A stretch of DNA of 33,344 bases from Alphaproteobacteria bacterium. GTDB lineage: Bacteria > Pseudomonadota > Alphaproteobacteria > Rhizobiales > JAJFHR01. The position numbers and the translations under genes were made by a program. Shown here piece after piece: positions 17,260 to 24,534 of this stretch. Where the stretch lies: positions 1 to 33,344 of the forward strand of contig JAJRTY010000137.1 in assembly GCA_024278055.1 (NCBI GenBank), in the 5' to 3' direction. A model generated the notes under the pieces. It worked only from the letters and a program-made list of their open reading frames with translations, had not been told where the DNA came from and ran no database searches. Each line of letters opens with the position of its first letter. Within the stretch, counting starts at the first letter, position 1.

Positions 17260-18093
17260 ATGACTATACTGAAAATCGCTGCATTCAGCGATGGCAACAC
17301 CGGCGGCAACCCCGCTGGCGTTGTTATTGGCGATAAATTGCCCGACAATTCAAAGATGCAGAAGATCGCCGCCGATGTCGGGTTTTCCGAAACAGTGTTT
17401 GCAAGACCAGGTGGCGCTCTCGGGCAATGGGTTGTGCGGTATTTCTCGCCTGAAACAGAAGTGCCGTTTTGCGGCCATGCAACGATTGCGCTGGGTGCTG
17501 CATTGGCACTCCAGGAGGGCGATGGCGTCTTTAATCTGAGCCTTTCCGAGGCTGAAATTTCAGTCGAGGGCAAGCGTAGCGGTGAAATTATTTCCGCTGC
17601 GTTGCAATCACCGCCGACCAGCAGCGCCAAAGCTGATGATACAGTGGTTGTGGCCGCTCTTGATTTGTTCGGATACAATAGTAAGGATCTCAATCGCAAG
17701 ATCCCACCGGCCATCATTAACGCCGGTGCCAATCACCTTGTTCTGGCCCTGAAGGATCGCACCCGCCTGTCGCAAATGGCCTACGATCTCGATGATGGCC
17801 GCACTCTTATGAAGACATTCGGGTTGGTGACAATATCATTGATCTTTGCCGAGACCGATCAGCTCTTTCATGCCCGCAACCCATTTGCTTCCGGCGGCGT
17901 GCTTGAAGACCCCGCGACCGGGGCCGCAGCAGCCGCATTAGCCGGGTATTTGCGCGATCTTGGCTGGCCCCATCAAGGCGTTATAGACATTGTTCAAGGC
18001 GAAGACATGGGCCGGAAATCGCTGTTGCATGCTGAAATACCAGCCCGGCCCGGGACGTCGATCCGGGTTTCAGGAACCGCCAGAATTATGTAA
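17260..18093 (+). CDS. PhzF-family isomerase/epimerase-like protein
   Basis: This 277-residue protein belongs to the PhzF/diaminopimelate-epimerase-like fold. Family marks are the N-terminal GGNPAGVVI, the general acid/base glutamate in GFSETVF (E44), PFCGHATIALG in the first half and DPATGAAAAALAGYL in the second. Members isomerise small metabolites, but most, including probably this one, have no known substrate; no phenazine genes are nearby. It follows msrP with a modest Shine-Dalgarno (AGGGG) about 10 nt before the ATG. The hairpin at 18125-18165 also has a short T run on the plus strand and may terminate this transcript. Confidence 0.87.
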   Translation: MTILKIAAFSDGNTGGNPAGVVIGDKLPDNSKMQKIAADVGFSETVFARPGGALGQWVVRYFSPETEVPFCGHATIALGAALALQEGDGVFNLSLSEAEISVEGKRSGEIISAALQSPPTSSAKADDTVVVAALDLFGYNSKDLNRKIPPAIINAGANHLVLALKDRTRLSQMAYDLDDGRTLMKTFGLVTISLIFAETDQLFHARNPFASGGVLEDPATGAAAAALAGYLRDLGWPHQGVIDIVQGEDMGRKSLLHAEIPARPGTSIRVSGTARIM

Positions 18094-18124
18094 TTACAAC
18101 TGCGTTTCATATTGAAAACCCAAT

Positions 18125-18165
18125 AAAAAAACCGGGCGGCTGTTAAGCAGCGCACCCGGTTTTTC
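18125..18165 (-). terminator. Rho-independent terminator of small RNA copy 1
   Basis: Read on the minus strand, ACCGGG..CCCGGT with an inner CTG/CAG stem is followed by TTTTTTT (complement of 18125-18131). On the plus strand the same hairpin is followed by five Ts, so it can also end transcripts coming from the PhzF gene. Confidence 0.82.
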
Positions 18166-18292
18166 CAATAAGAGCGCCTGTTACCAGGCGCCGCAGACCG
18201 ACCAGCTGGGAGGGAGGGCGGGTCTACTTACGAAACGCTTCTTAGGGGGAGGAAGAGAGGCGTTTCGTCTAACTTACGATCTTTGATCGCGT
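18125..18292 (-). ncRNA. Anti-Shine-Dalgarno small RNA, copy 1 (AbcR/NfeR-like)
   Basis: The minus strand can fold into a series of hairpins and a terminator. They are a small 5' stem CGATC/GATCG (18277-18289), a stem ACGAAACGC/GCGTTTCGT whose loop holds TTCCTCCCCC, and a stem AGACC/GGTCT whose loop holds CCCTCCCTCCC and CAGCTG. Then come the tight hairpin GCGCCTGgtaaCAGGCGC and a GC-rich terminator ending in seven Ts. C-rich unpaired loops complementary to Shine-Dalgarno sequences are the hallmark of rhizobial AbcR (alpha-r15) and NfeR1 (alpha-r14) RNAs, which repress ABC-transporter mRNAs and often occur in tandem. About 168 nt is predicted, longer than those relatives, so the 5' end is uncertain. 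A second copy lies at 18386-18552. Confidence 0.72.
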
Positions 18293-18349
18293 TAATATAT
18301 ATTTAGGTATGCCAACCATATTTTTAAAGATAATGATTTGCATGGCTGC

Positions 18350-18366
18350 TATGCGTCAAACGCATA
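18350..18366 (-). promoter_or_regulatory. LysR-type operator upstream of small RNA copy 1
   Basis: TATGCGTCAAACGCATA is a perfect 7-bp inverted repeat with a 3-bp gap and contains the T-N11-A pattern of LysR-regulator sites. Its centre is 66 bp upstream of the predicted 5' end at 18292, the standard position of a LysR recognition site. The same element precedes copy 2 at the same distance. The LysR gene at 18663-19559 is the natural candidate for binding. Confidence 0.65.
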
Positions 18367-18385
18367 GGTAATATTCACAAAGAAT

Positions 18386-18422
18386 AAAAAACCGGGCTCG
18401 CTTTTTCAGCGCGCCCGGTTTT
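18386..18422 (-). terminator. Rho-independent terminator of small RNA copy 2
   Basis: On the minus strand, ACCGGGCGCGC pairs imperfectly with GCGAGCCCGGT across an AT-rich loop, followed by TTTTTT (complement of 18386-18391). Confidence 0.8.
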
Positions 18423-18552
18423 TCAATAAGAGCGCCTGTTGCCAGGCGCCGCAGACCGACCAGCTGGGAGGGAGGGCGGGTCTACTTACGAAACGCCTCT
18501 TTAGGGGGAGGGAGGAGAGGCGTTTCGTCTAACTTTCGATCAATGATCGCGT
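18386..18552 (-). ncRNA. Anti-Shine-Dalgarno small RNA, copy 2 (AbcR/NfeR-like)
   Basis: This is a tandem homologue of the RNA at 18125-18292, with the same order of hairpins. A 72-nt core (18425-18496) differs from copy 1 (18167-18238) at one base. The first loop hairpin is stronger here, a 13-bp stem ACGAAACGCCTCT/AGAGGCGTTTCGT with loop CCTCCCTCCCCCTAA. The terminator arms differ in sequence but keep the stem and six Ts, which indicates selection on structure. It lies 110 bp downstream of the lsrB stop codon, on the same strand, with its own palindromic operator. The two loops differ slightly in their C-rich motifs, so the copies may have partly different targets. Confidence 0.72.
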
Positions 18553-18609
18553 TGGCCTATATGTGCCTATTTCATCGTCGATGCGCAAGCGCCCATTCCG
18601 CATATGAGC

Positions 18610-18626
18610 TATGCGCCTCACGCATA
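18610..18626 (-). promoter_or_regulatory. LysR-type operator upstream of small RNA copy 2
   Basis: TATGCGCCTCACGCATA keeps the palindrome seen at 18350-18366 with one mismatched pair, again with T-N11-A. It is centred 66 bp before the predicted 5' end of copy 2 at 18552. The flanking sequence has diverged from copy 1 while this element is kept, which argues for function. Confidence 0.63.
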
Positions 18627-18662
18627 ACTACAAAGCATTGTTTTAAAACAATATAATCTAGT

Positions 18663-19559
18663 TTAGAAGGACCACTGCCGGGCTTTACCCAGTAGAAAAT
18701 CACGAAAAACTATCATCCGGGCTGAATTACGCACTTCCTCGGCGTAGACAAAATAAGTATCGAAACTCGGCGTTTCTATATCCGTCAAAATTCTCACCAA
18801 TCCGGCTTTTGATTCGTCGCGCACGATATAATCGGGCAATGCCGCAATACCAATACCGTTTTGGGCAGCCCTCTTAATACCATCAACACTGTTGATACTA
18901 AGGATAGGTTCGCGCGGTTTACCACCGCTGCGACCGTGGTTTTCCAGCCAGTTGATGTGTTTGAGATAGGGGGGCGTCATAACGCCAAAGGAAACGAAGC
19001 GATGATCATCAAGATCAGCAATGGTTAACGGCGCACCATACTCCTTGATATAGCCGGGAGAAGCATAGATGTGAAAATGCACTGTGAACAATTTTCTTTG
19101 AATGAGCTCGGCCTGCACCGGTTTTCGCAGCCGTATTGCCACGTCGGCCTCACGCATACCAAGATCAAGTTCCGTATCCTGCAACATCAATTGAATATTG
19201 ATATCGGGATAAAGCTCAATAAACTCACTCAATCGCGGCGTCAGCCAGTTTGAGCCAAGACCGACGGTGGTGGTAACGCGGAGCACGCCAGAGGGTTTTT
19301 CTTTCGAATCGCGCAACATGGTTTTTGCCGCTTCCAGCTGGGTAAACACCTCATGTGCGGTGCGAAACAGCAATTCACCCTGCTCGGTCAGTATCAATCC
19401 GCGCGCATGGCGATGAAACAGCGGCACCTTAAGGTCTTTTTCCAAAGACGATATCTGGCGCGACACTGCTGACTGGCTCAGGCCAATGATTTCACCGGCA
19501 CGGGTAAAGCTGCCGGCTTCAGCAACCGAGCGAAAAATCTTGAGTTTTTCCCAGTCCAT
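18663..19559 (-). CDS. lsrB: LysR-family regulator, LsrB/VtlR type
   Basis: This 298-residue LysR regulator has an N-terminal winged helix (MDWEKLKIFRSVAEAGSFTR, then LSQSAVSRQISSLE) and a C-terminal periplasmic-binding-like effector domain. The N-terminal wording with FHRHARGLILTEQGELL, and its place 2 bp after trxB, match LsrB of Sinorhizobium and VtlR of Brucella. In those organisms the protein affects envelope, oxidative stress, virulence or symbiosis, and VtlR activates an AbcR small RNA. Here two small-RNA genes with palindromic operators follow immediately downstream, which fits that role. I find no cysteine anywhere in the protein, so thiol-based sensing reported for an LsrB cannot operate in this one. 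Confidence 0.86.
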   Translation of the reverse strand: MDWEKLKIFRSVAEAGSFTRAGEIIGLSQSAVSRQISSLEKDLKVPLFHRHARGLILTEQGELLFRTAHEVFTQLEAAKTMLRDSKEKPSGVLRVTTTVGLGSNWLTPRLSEFIELYPDINIQLMLQDTELDLGMREADVAIRLRKPVQAELIQRKLFTVHFHIYASPGYIKEYGAPLTIADLDDHRFVSFGVMTPPYLKHINWLENHGRSGGKPREPILSINSVDGIKRAAQNGIGIAALPDYIVRDESKAGLVRILTDIETPSFDTYFVYAEEVRNSARMIVFRDFLLGKARQWSF

Positions 19560-19561
19560 TT

Positions 19562-20506
19562 TTAATTTCCTAAAGCGGCCAGGTATTTTTCAACTTCCAG
19601 TGCCGCCATGCACCCCTGCCCGGCTGCCGTTACCGCCTGGCGGAAGATATCGTCTGTAACGTCTCCGGCGGCATATACACCGGGTATTGATGTGGCGGTA
19701 GAATCAGCGGCAGTAATCAGATAGCCGCCGGGTTTTGCTTCAAGCTGACCTGAAAACAGCTCAGTTGCCGGGGCATGCCCAATGGCGATAAAAACACCAT
19801 CAACGCTCAGGTTGCTGACCGCGCCGGTGTTCACATTCTTCACAGCCACGCCGGTAACACCGGGAGGGTTTTGCGTGCCTAGAACTTCCTCGAGAACCAT
19901 ATCCCATACAACTTCGATTTTTTCGTGAGCAAGCAGCCGATTTTGCAGAATTTTTTCCGATCGCAACTCATCACGGCGATGAATGAGAGTAACTTTACTG
20001 GCGAATCTGGTCAAAAACAGGGCTTCTTCAACCGCCGTGTTGCCACCACCGATTACTGCAACCGGTTTGTCGCGATAGAAAAACCCATCGCACGTTGCAC
20101 ACGCAGAAACACCGAAACCCTTGAATTTTTCTTCGCTCGGCAATCCCAGCCATCTCGCTTGCGCCCCGGTTGAGATGATCAGGGCATCACAGGTGTATAC
20201 CTGACCGCTGTCGCCTGTGAGCGAAACAGGGGTGGATTTAAGGTCGGCCTTCACAATGTGGTCCTGAACCAGTTTTGTTCCCACACCTTCGGCTTGGCGC
20301 TGCATCTGCTCCATCAACCACGGGCCTTGAATAACATCCGCAAAACCGGGGTAATTTTCAACATCTGTCGTTATGGTCAACTGCCCGCCGGGTTGAATAC
20401 CCTGGATCAATGTGGGCTCCAGCATGGCGCGCGCTGCATAAATGGCGGCTGTATACCCCGCAGGGCCTGATCCCAGAATGATAACCTTCGAATGTTGTAC
20501 GCTCAT
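19562..20506 (-). CDS. trxB: Thioredoxin reductase TrxB
   Basis: The 314-residue flavoprotein reduces thioredoxin with NADPH in the cytoplasm. Visible motifs are the FAD-binding [16 protein letters not shown] at the N-terminus, the redox-active disulfide CATC (C136, C139), the NADPH-binding [13 protein letters not shown], and the C-terminal FAD motif [23 protein letters not shown]. Length and order are canonical for the bacterial low-molecular-weight enzyme. It is followed 2 bp later by the LysR gene and preceded 25 bp upstream by a 2OG-Fe(II) oxygenase gene, so it probably sits in a four-gene minus-strand operon. Confidence 0.96.
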   Translation of the reverse strand: MSVQHSKVIILGSGPAGYTAAIYAARAMLEPTLIQGIQPGGQLTITTDVENYPGFADVIQGPWLMEQMQRQAEGVGTKLVQDHIVKADLKSTPVSLTGDSGQVYTCDALIISTGAQARWLGLPSEEKFKGFGVSACATCDGFFYRDKPVAVIGGGNTAVEEALFLTRFASKVTLIHRRDELRSEKILQNRLLAHEKIEVVWDMVLEEVLGTQNPPGVTGVAVKNVNTGAVSNLSVDGVFIAIGHAPATELFSGQLEAKPGGYLITAADSTATSIPGVYAAGDVTDDIFRQAVTAAGQGCMAALEVEKYLAALGN

Positions 20507-20531
20507 GAAATGTCCTGGCTGGTTTTTGCGG

Positions 20532-21143
20532 CTATTTGAATTTCTTCACGATAGCCGATAACTTGTGGCGGATTGTCTGAAACGCCCTTCGATTTTCCGT
20601 CGTCAGCCAATTCAACTGAATGCTGCATCTCTTGCCATCAAAAGGTTCGTGTCCATGGAAACTGTTGTCTGAGCGGCGAAAAATCAAGAGGGTACCGGCA
20701 TCAGGAGCAACTTCGTCCACATAATCATCGAGATTTTGGCTTTTCAGCAGGCGCAAACGCCCGCCGGCATGGGGCCAGGTCTCATTTATGTACAACAAGA
20801 CAGTGATGATTTTTTCTTTGGAATCAGTATGAATCCTGCCGTCCTTGCTGCGGCAAACCCCGCGCAGGCTGAAAAGCTTTGGCTTTCCCTGTAAATCCAC
20901 GTTGAATTTGTTCTCAATAGCCTTCTCGAAAGCCGGGCTGTCCATTTCATCAAGCAGGCTTTGAAACGCCGGATTTATGTCGAGACTTGATAGCGGGTAC
21001 GATCCGCCTTGCGGAATTTCGGGAAAATTTTCAATCGCATCTGCTTGTTGCGCCGGTTGAATAAAATCAGTCACAACAACATAATCAAAAGGATCGTTAA
21101 CGGCTGGTGTTCGTTCCAGCGCTGCAAGGTCGAGGTAACCCAT
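20532..21143 (-). CDS. 2OG-Fe(II) oxygenase superfamily protein
   Basis: This 203-residue cytoplasmic protein shows the facial triad of Fe(II)/2-oxoglutarate dioxygenases: HxD in RIHTDSK (H105, D107), distal His in SFHGHEPF (H163) and the 2OG-binding Arg nine residues later (R172). The jelly-roll core strands [10 protein letters not shown] and AGTLLIFRR are easily seen. The substrate is unknown; relatives hydroxylate protein side chains or small metabolites. It lies 12 bp after the ELM1-like gene and 25 bp before trxB. A second family member is encoded at 22747-23406, also minus strand; the two share the FHGxEP block but are clearly diverged. Confidence 0.78.
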   Translation of the reverse strand: MGYLDLAALERTPAVNDPFDYVVVTDFIQPAQQADAIENFPEIPQGGSYPLSSLDINPAFQSLLDEMDSPAFEKAIENKFNVDLQGKPKLFSLRGVCRSKDGRIHTDSKEKIITVLLYINETWPHAGGRLRLLKSQNLDDYVDEVAPDAGTLLIFRRSDNSFHGHEPFDGKRCSIQLNWLTTENRRAFQTIRHKLSAIVKKFK

Positions 21144-21155
21144 ACTCAGAATTCC

Positions 21156-22184
21156 TTATCTGTTTGCGGCTTGCTGCCGGTGCCAACGCCTAGCAATTTC
21201 ACGAGCAATTTCCATTGTTGCATCCATCGGTTCATAGTCCCAGGTTTCAATGACGCCCTCGAAGTTTCTTGTAATGCCTTTATTACGCAATTGCTCGTGA
21301 AAATAATTGAATTTTTTCGATCCCTTGCCGGGATGAAAAACATAGACCGGTTTTCCCGTAGCAATCGCCTCTCCGGTCATATTAACCGAATCAGCGGTAA
21401 CAATGAGACCATCGCAATGAGCAAGATAGTCAAAATACGGATTGTCTCCAGTGCCGTCCCATATCTGATGGGGCGCATGTTTTATCGCTTCACCAATGAC
21501 CTCAATAATCCTCTTATCTGTCCGCCGCGACGGGGTGACGAGAAAACTGACACCGCTCTGTGCAGCTTTTGAAAGAAATAGTGCAAATCTTGCGCAAACC
21601 TCAGCATTGAAACTATAGACAGAGTTTTTACCGCCGACAGATACGGCAATGCAAGGCTTGGTCATTCCACTCATGTCAATTTTCCCGGATTTCCGGGCCT
21701 TACTCAGGCGTAGCTCGGTAATGCGATGGGGAGCAAGAAGGGTCGAAATTAAATTGTCACCGCTTAATTTGTTGCGATCATGCTCTGATATCCAGATAAG
21801 ATCGGCTGTTTTATGCCCGGATCCGGGGTTTTGCAGAAATACCGTGAGAGTATTCCTGTTGCCATATTTTGTTAAGGCGCGGATGTAGGGAACCGCCTGA
21901 CGGCTGGAGCCGATAATGATTTCCGGCAATGGTCCGGCAAATTGTCCCGTCGCCCCACCAATAGGGGTATTGGGAGGTGTGGGTCCCCATGGGGCCAGAT
22001 ATCGCCATGGGATTGAGGGGGTTACGGTTTTATATTCAATATCGAGTCCCAATGCCTCCATGATCCCCTCGCACTGAATAACATGGCCGGCCGCACCATT
22101 GGTAACAATCCACCCTTTTTTGCCACGCAAAAGATTATCGCAGTTTTCATTGCCGACGATGGTATGTTGGGAGTCCGAAAGCAT
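21156..22184 (-). CDS. ELM1/DUF1022-family protein (mitochondrial-fission ELM1-like)
   Basis: This 342-residue protein begins with GWIVTNGAAGHVIQCEG, typical of the ELM1/DUF1022 family. It keeps the diagnostic blocks LPEIIIGSSRQAVPYI, FLQNPGSG, AVSVGGKNSVYSF, VTPSRRTD, NPYFDYLAHCDGLIVTADSVNM and GKPVYVF. These resemble GT-B-type glycosyltransferases, but no enzymatic role has been shown for bacterial members; plant ELM1 recruits dynamin for mitochondrial fission. No signal peptide is evident. It is the promoter-proximal gene of the minus-strand run that ends with lsrB and diverges from the Lrp gene across an 80-bp gap. Confidence 0.83.
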   Translation of the reverse strand: MLSDSQHTIVGNENCDNLLRGKKGWIVTNGAAGHVIQCEGIMEALGLDIEYKTVTPSIPWRYLAPWGPTPPNTPIGGATGQFAGPLPEIIIGSSRQAVPYIRALTKYGNRNTLTVFLQNPGSGHKTADLIWISEHDRNKLSGDNLISTLLAPHRITELRLSKARKSGKIDMSGMTKPCIAVSVGGKNSVYSFNAEVCARFALFLSKAAQSGVSFLVTPSRRTDKRIIEVIGEAIKHAPHQIWDGTGDNPYFDYLAHCDGLIVTADSVNMTGEAIATGKPVYVFHPGKGSKKFNYFHEQLRNKGITRNFEGVIETWDYEPMDATMEIAREIARRWHRQQAANR

Positions 22185-22215
22185 ATACTTATGTGTCTAC
22201 TTGTGCAAAACAGGC

Positions 22216-22245
22216 GCTATGAGTACCATATGACTAATCCATAGC
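22216..22245 (+). promoter_or_regulatory. Dyad-symmetric candidate Lrp/AsnC operator in the divergent promoter
   Basis: GCTATG (22216-22221) and CATAGC (22240-22245) flank a central CATATG (22227-22232). The stretch 22222-22244 matches 23438-23460, upstream of the 2OG oxygenase gene, at 17 of 23 positions, including the core CATATGAC. It lies in the gap between the divergent ELM1-like and Lrp genes, where autoregulation would be expected. Confidence 0.45.
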
Positions 22246-22264
22246 ACAAAAGGATGCGACGTAT

Positions 22265-22750
22265 ATGGTCAAGGTAAAGCTTGATGACATTGACTGGCTG
22301 ATACTGGCTGAGTTGCAAAGCAATGGTCGCATGACCAATGTGGAGCTGGCCATTCGCGTCGGCATATCACCGCCACCGTGTTTGCGGCGGGTGCGGGCTT
22401 TGGAAGAAGCCGGTATGATAACCGGCTACCGCGCCACCCTGAATGCCGCCATGCTGGGTTTTGACGTTACCGCCTTTGCCATGGTTGGCCTGCACTCCCA
22501 GGCGGAAACTGATCTGCTGGCCTTTGAAGAAAAAGTCCGCGCATGGCCGATTGTCAGGGAATGCCACATGCTGTCAGGCGAAGTTGATTTTATTTTAAAA
22601 TGCGTCGCCCGGGATTTGCAGTCTTTTCAGGATTTTATCATCAATGAGCTGACGGCAACCCCAAATGTCGATGTGATCAAAACCTCCCTCACAATCCGCC
22701 AGTCCAAATACGAACCCGGTGCCCCTTTTACAGAAAAGGCACCGCTCTAG
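22265..22750 (+). CDS. Lrp/AsnC-family transcriptional regulator
   Basis: This 161-residue protein has an N-terminal helix-turn-helix (LDDIDWLILAELQSNGRMTN, then LAIRVGISPPPCLRRVRALE) and a C-terminal RAM/AsnC ligand domain ending IRQSKYEP. The PPPCLRRVRALE recognition helix is typical of the Lrp-like proteins found near trxB-lsrB in rhizobia, where an lrp gene stands next to trxB. Here it is divergent from the trxB-lsrB run. Its last 4 bp overlap the end of the convergent oxygenase gene. The effector, probably an amino acid, is unknown. Dyads at 22216 and 23424 are candidate binding sites. Confidence 0.9.
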   Translation: MVKVKLDDIDWLILAELQSNGRMTNVELAIRVGISPPPCLRRVRALEEAGMITGYRATLNAAMLGFDVTAFAMVGLHSQAETDLLAFEEKVRAWPIVRECHMLSGEVDFILKCVARDLQSFQDFIINELTATPNVDVIKTSLTIRQSKYEPGAPFTEKAPL

Positions 22751-23406
22751 GAAATTGCACTGTCGGGAAAAGCCAGTTGTTCGCGGGCGCGCCATTCGCT
22801 GGTTACATAATTTACGATTATTGACTTGCGCACACCCTCAATATTGCGTGGCTCAAAGCCATGGAAAGTATCACTGGCCGGCACAAATACCAAAGCCCCG
22901 CCGGGCGTGAACGGAGAGCGGCCCACATGGCGTTTTTCCGCATCATAAATGTCTGTTCCCAACTCCGAATGGCCGGGATCTTTAGACAGGTAAATCAGCA
23001 TTGTAAAAGATTTCACACCCAGATCAGAATGTGGTTCGAGCCAGAAGCTACCGGTATCCTGGGCATATTCAATCCGCAAATATGTATGGCTAAGATCAAT
23101 GTCAAAATCCCGCTCAATGCGGCTGGTTATCTGCCGGTCCTGAAAAGCCTGTGCGAAAGCTGCGCAACAGTCATGTTTTTCCTGATTCTCCACATCGAAA
23201 TAGGTTCGTGTTGAATTGTGTAATTCACGTTTTCCCGAAATATCGCCGAGATCGGGAACTTCAAACGGCAGGGCGATAATATCGTCGAGCAATGTTTCAG
23301 GCAGGCACGATGACAGGAACCAATGGCGATAAGGCTGTTCGTGTTGTTGTTTTTCGTCGAAACTCCGGTGCAACCGGGCAACAACATCTTGCGCTGAACT
23401 TGTCAT
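22747..23406 (-). CDS. 2OG-Fe(II) oxygenase superfamily protein (second copy)
   Basis: This 219-residue protein carries a clear Fe(II)/2-oxoglutarate dioxygenase triad: EPHSD (H126, D128), TFHGFEP (H182) and the 2OG-binding R193 in GVRKSIIVNY. Jelly-roll strands SFTMLIYLSK and GALVFVPASD surround them. The PHSD and TFHGFEP blocks occur in small bacterial oxygenases sometimes found with polysaccharide or TIGR03032 genes, one of which is at 3534. The substrate is unknown. The C-terminal end overlaps the convergent Lrp gene by 4 bp. A near-symmetric 33-bp inverted repeat covers its promoter region at 23424-23456. Confidence 0.78.
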   Translation of the reverse strand: MTSSAQDVVARLHRSFDEKQQHEQPYRHWFLSSCLPETLLDDIIALPFEVPDLGDISGKRELHNSTRTYFDVENQEKHDCCAAFAQAFQDRQITSRIERDFDIDLSHTYLRIEYAQDTGSFWLEPHSDLGVKSFTMLIYLSKDPGHSELGTDIYDAEKRHVGRSPFTPGGALVFVPASDTFHGFEPRNIEGVRKSIIVNYVTSEWRAREQLAFPDSAIS

Positions 23407-23423
23407 GGGGATTCCTTGTTCTT

Positions 23424-23456
23424 GAATGCCTCATATGGGTATCATATGACGCATTC
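23424..23456 (-). promoter_or_regulatory. Extended inverted repeat upstream of the 2OG oxygenase gene
   Basis: GAATGCCTCATATGG (23424-23438) is nearly repeated in inverted orientation at 23442-23456 (13 of 15 positions), with CATATG in both arms. It begins 18 bp upstream of the start codon, so a bound protein would block transcription or translation initiation. The motif GTAYCATATGAC is shared with the region before the Lrp gene. Confidence 0.5.
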
Positions 23457-23462
23457 ATATCG

Positions 23463-24317
23463 CTAGCCAAAAAATCCCCCGGCTAATATCAGGCCGGCAA
23501 TCAGAGCGAGAAATGTCATTAACGTCACCAAAAAAATGGTGCCCGAGCCCGGTCTTTCACCGCCACCGTGTTCATCATGACCACCGGCGTCCGAGGCTTC
23601 ATGGCTGGCGCCATCTCCCGAAGTATCATGTTCAGTCGATTCCGTGTGACCAGCGGTTGCATCGGCTTGCGGGCGGACTGTCAACATGCCGTGTTTCATA
23701 TTATTGACCACCAGCCACCAGTTTATCGGGTAAGCCAGTATAAAACCGACGATCATAGCCATCGACACAACAAACCAGAATGCAGGCTGGGTCGGATCCT
23801 CACCGCCCTCTATGCGCGGTCGCAGATATTTCATAGTTGGTACCATGCCCGTCATCAGCAGGTTCATTGACACCAGTTCGGGAATAAAGGTTTCTTTCAG
23901 CGACAGAATATAGGATCCGCCAACCATATCGCGCATGGCGTAGGCCTGAAAGAAGGTCCAGCCAAAACCAAACCCGAGCGCATATTCCAGAGCAAAATCG
24001 TTCCAGGGCGACAGTTGTAAAACCGCTCCAATTACCGCACCGGCGATGATACCAACGCCGTCACCCGCGGCACAATGCATGGTTGAACCGAGCACCTGAC
24101 GCCAGGTGCTTGATACATATTGCTCATGCGTACCCTTTAAAGGCTCGCGACAGCCAAGAACATAGAAAAAAGCACCAAAGGGGCCGGTAAAAATAACCAG
24201 AATGATAAACGCCCATTTGAGCACAATTGATTCGGGTGTTTTGGGAATGTCGATAACAACAAAAATCAATGACAAAGCGGTCAGGACAAACCAGGTCGCG
24301 ATTATACCTTCAATCAT
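23463..24317 (-). CDS. DUF4396-type integral membrane protein with His-rich linker
   Basis: From the ATG at 24317 the protein has 284 residues; a GTG at 24344 would add nine, but AGAAAGAAAG stands just before the ATG. About six or seven membrane segments are seen, including ATWFVLTALSLIFVVIDI, KWAFIILVIFTGPFGAFFYV and FWFVVSMAMIVGFILAY, plus a last one at the C-terminus. The block STMHCAAGDGVGI is a mark of DUF4396 proteins, whose function is unknown. Between the last two helices lies a hydrophilic linker with many His, Asp and Glu residues (GHTESTEHDTSGDG, GGHDEHGGG), suggestive of metal binding. There is no direct proof, and the copper operon is 20 kb away. Confidence 0.7.
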   Translation of the reverse strand: MIEGIIATWFVLTALSLIFVVIDIPKTPESIVLKWAFIILVIFTGPFGAFFYVLGCREPLKGTHEQYVSSTWRQVLGSTMHCAAGDGVGIIAGAVIGAVLQLSPWNDFALEYALGFGFGWTFFQAYAMRDMVGGSYILSLKETFIPELVSMNLLMTGMVPTMKYLRPRIEGGEDPTQPAFWFVVSMAMIVGFILAYPINWWLVVNNMKHGMLTVRPQADATAGHTESTEHDTSGDGASHEASDAGGHDEHGGGERPGSGTIFLVTLMTFLALIAGLILAGGFFG

Positions 24318-24534
24318 AACATCTTTCTTTCTGGCATACCCCACTCAAACCTAAGCGGTTAAGCCGGAAATGGCAATCATTGCGGTTTGCGCAGGGATAA
24401 ATCGTCACACGTTTGATTTCTCACTGGAAAACCTGTGCTGTATAGTGTAGGAAACCAGCCGATTGCAGCTTTTTATCCATAATTTCCGAACTCTAAATTC
24501 AGCTGGCTTTTGCCGGCCAGGCGAAACCTAGCGA

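Noticed and set aside
18125..18626. Possible CRISPR or transposon repeat pair
   Set aside because: Only two long units, each with its own terminator and hairpins; no short repeats with unique spacers, no target-site duplication and no transposase.
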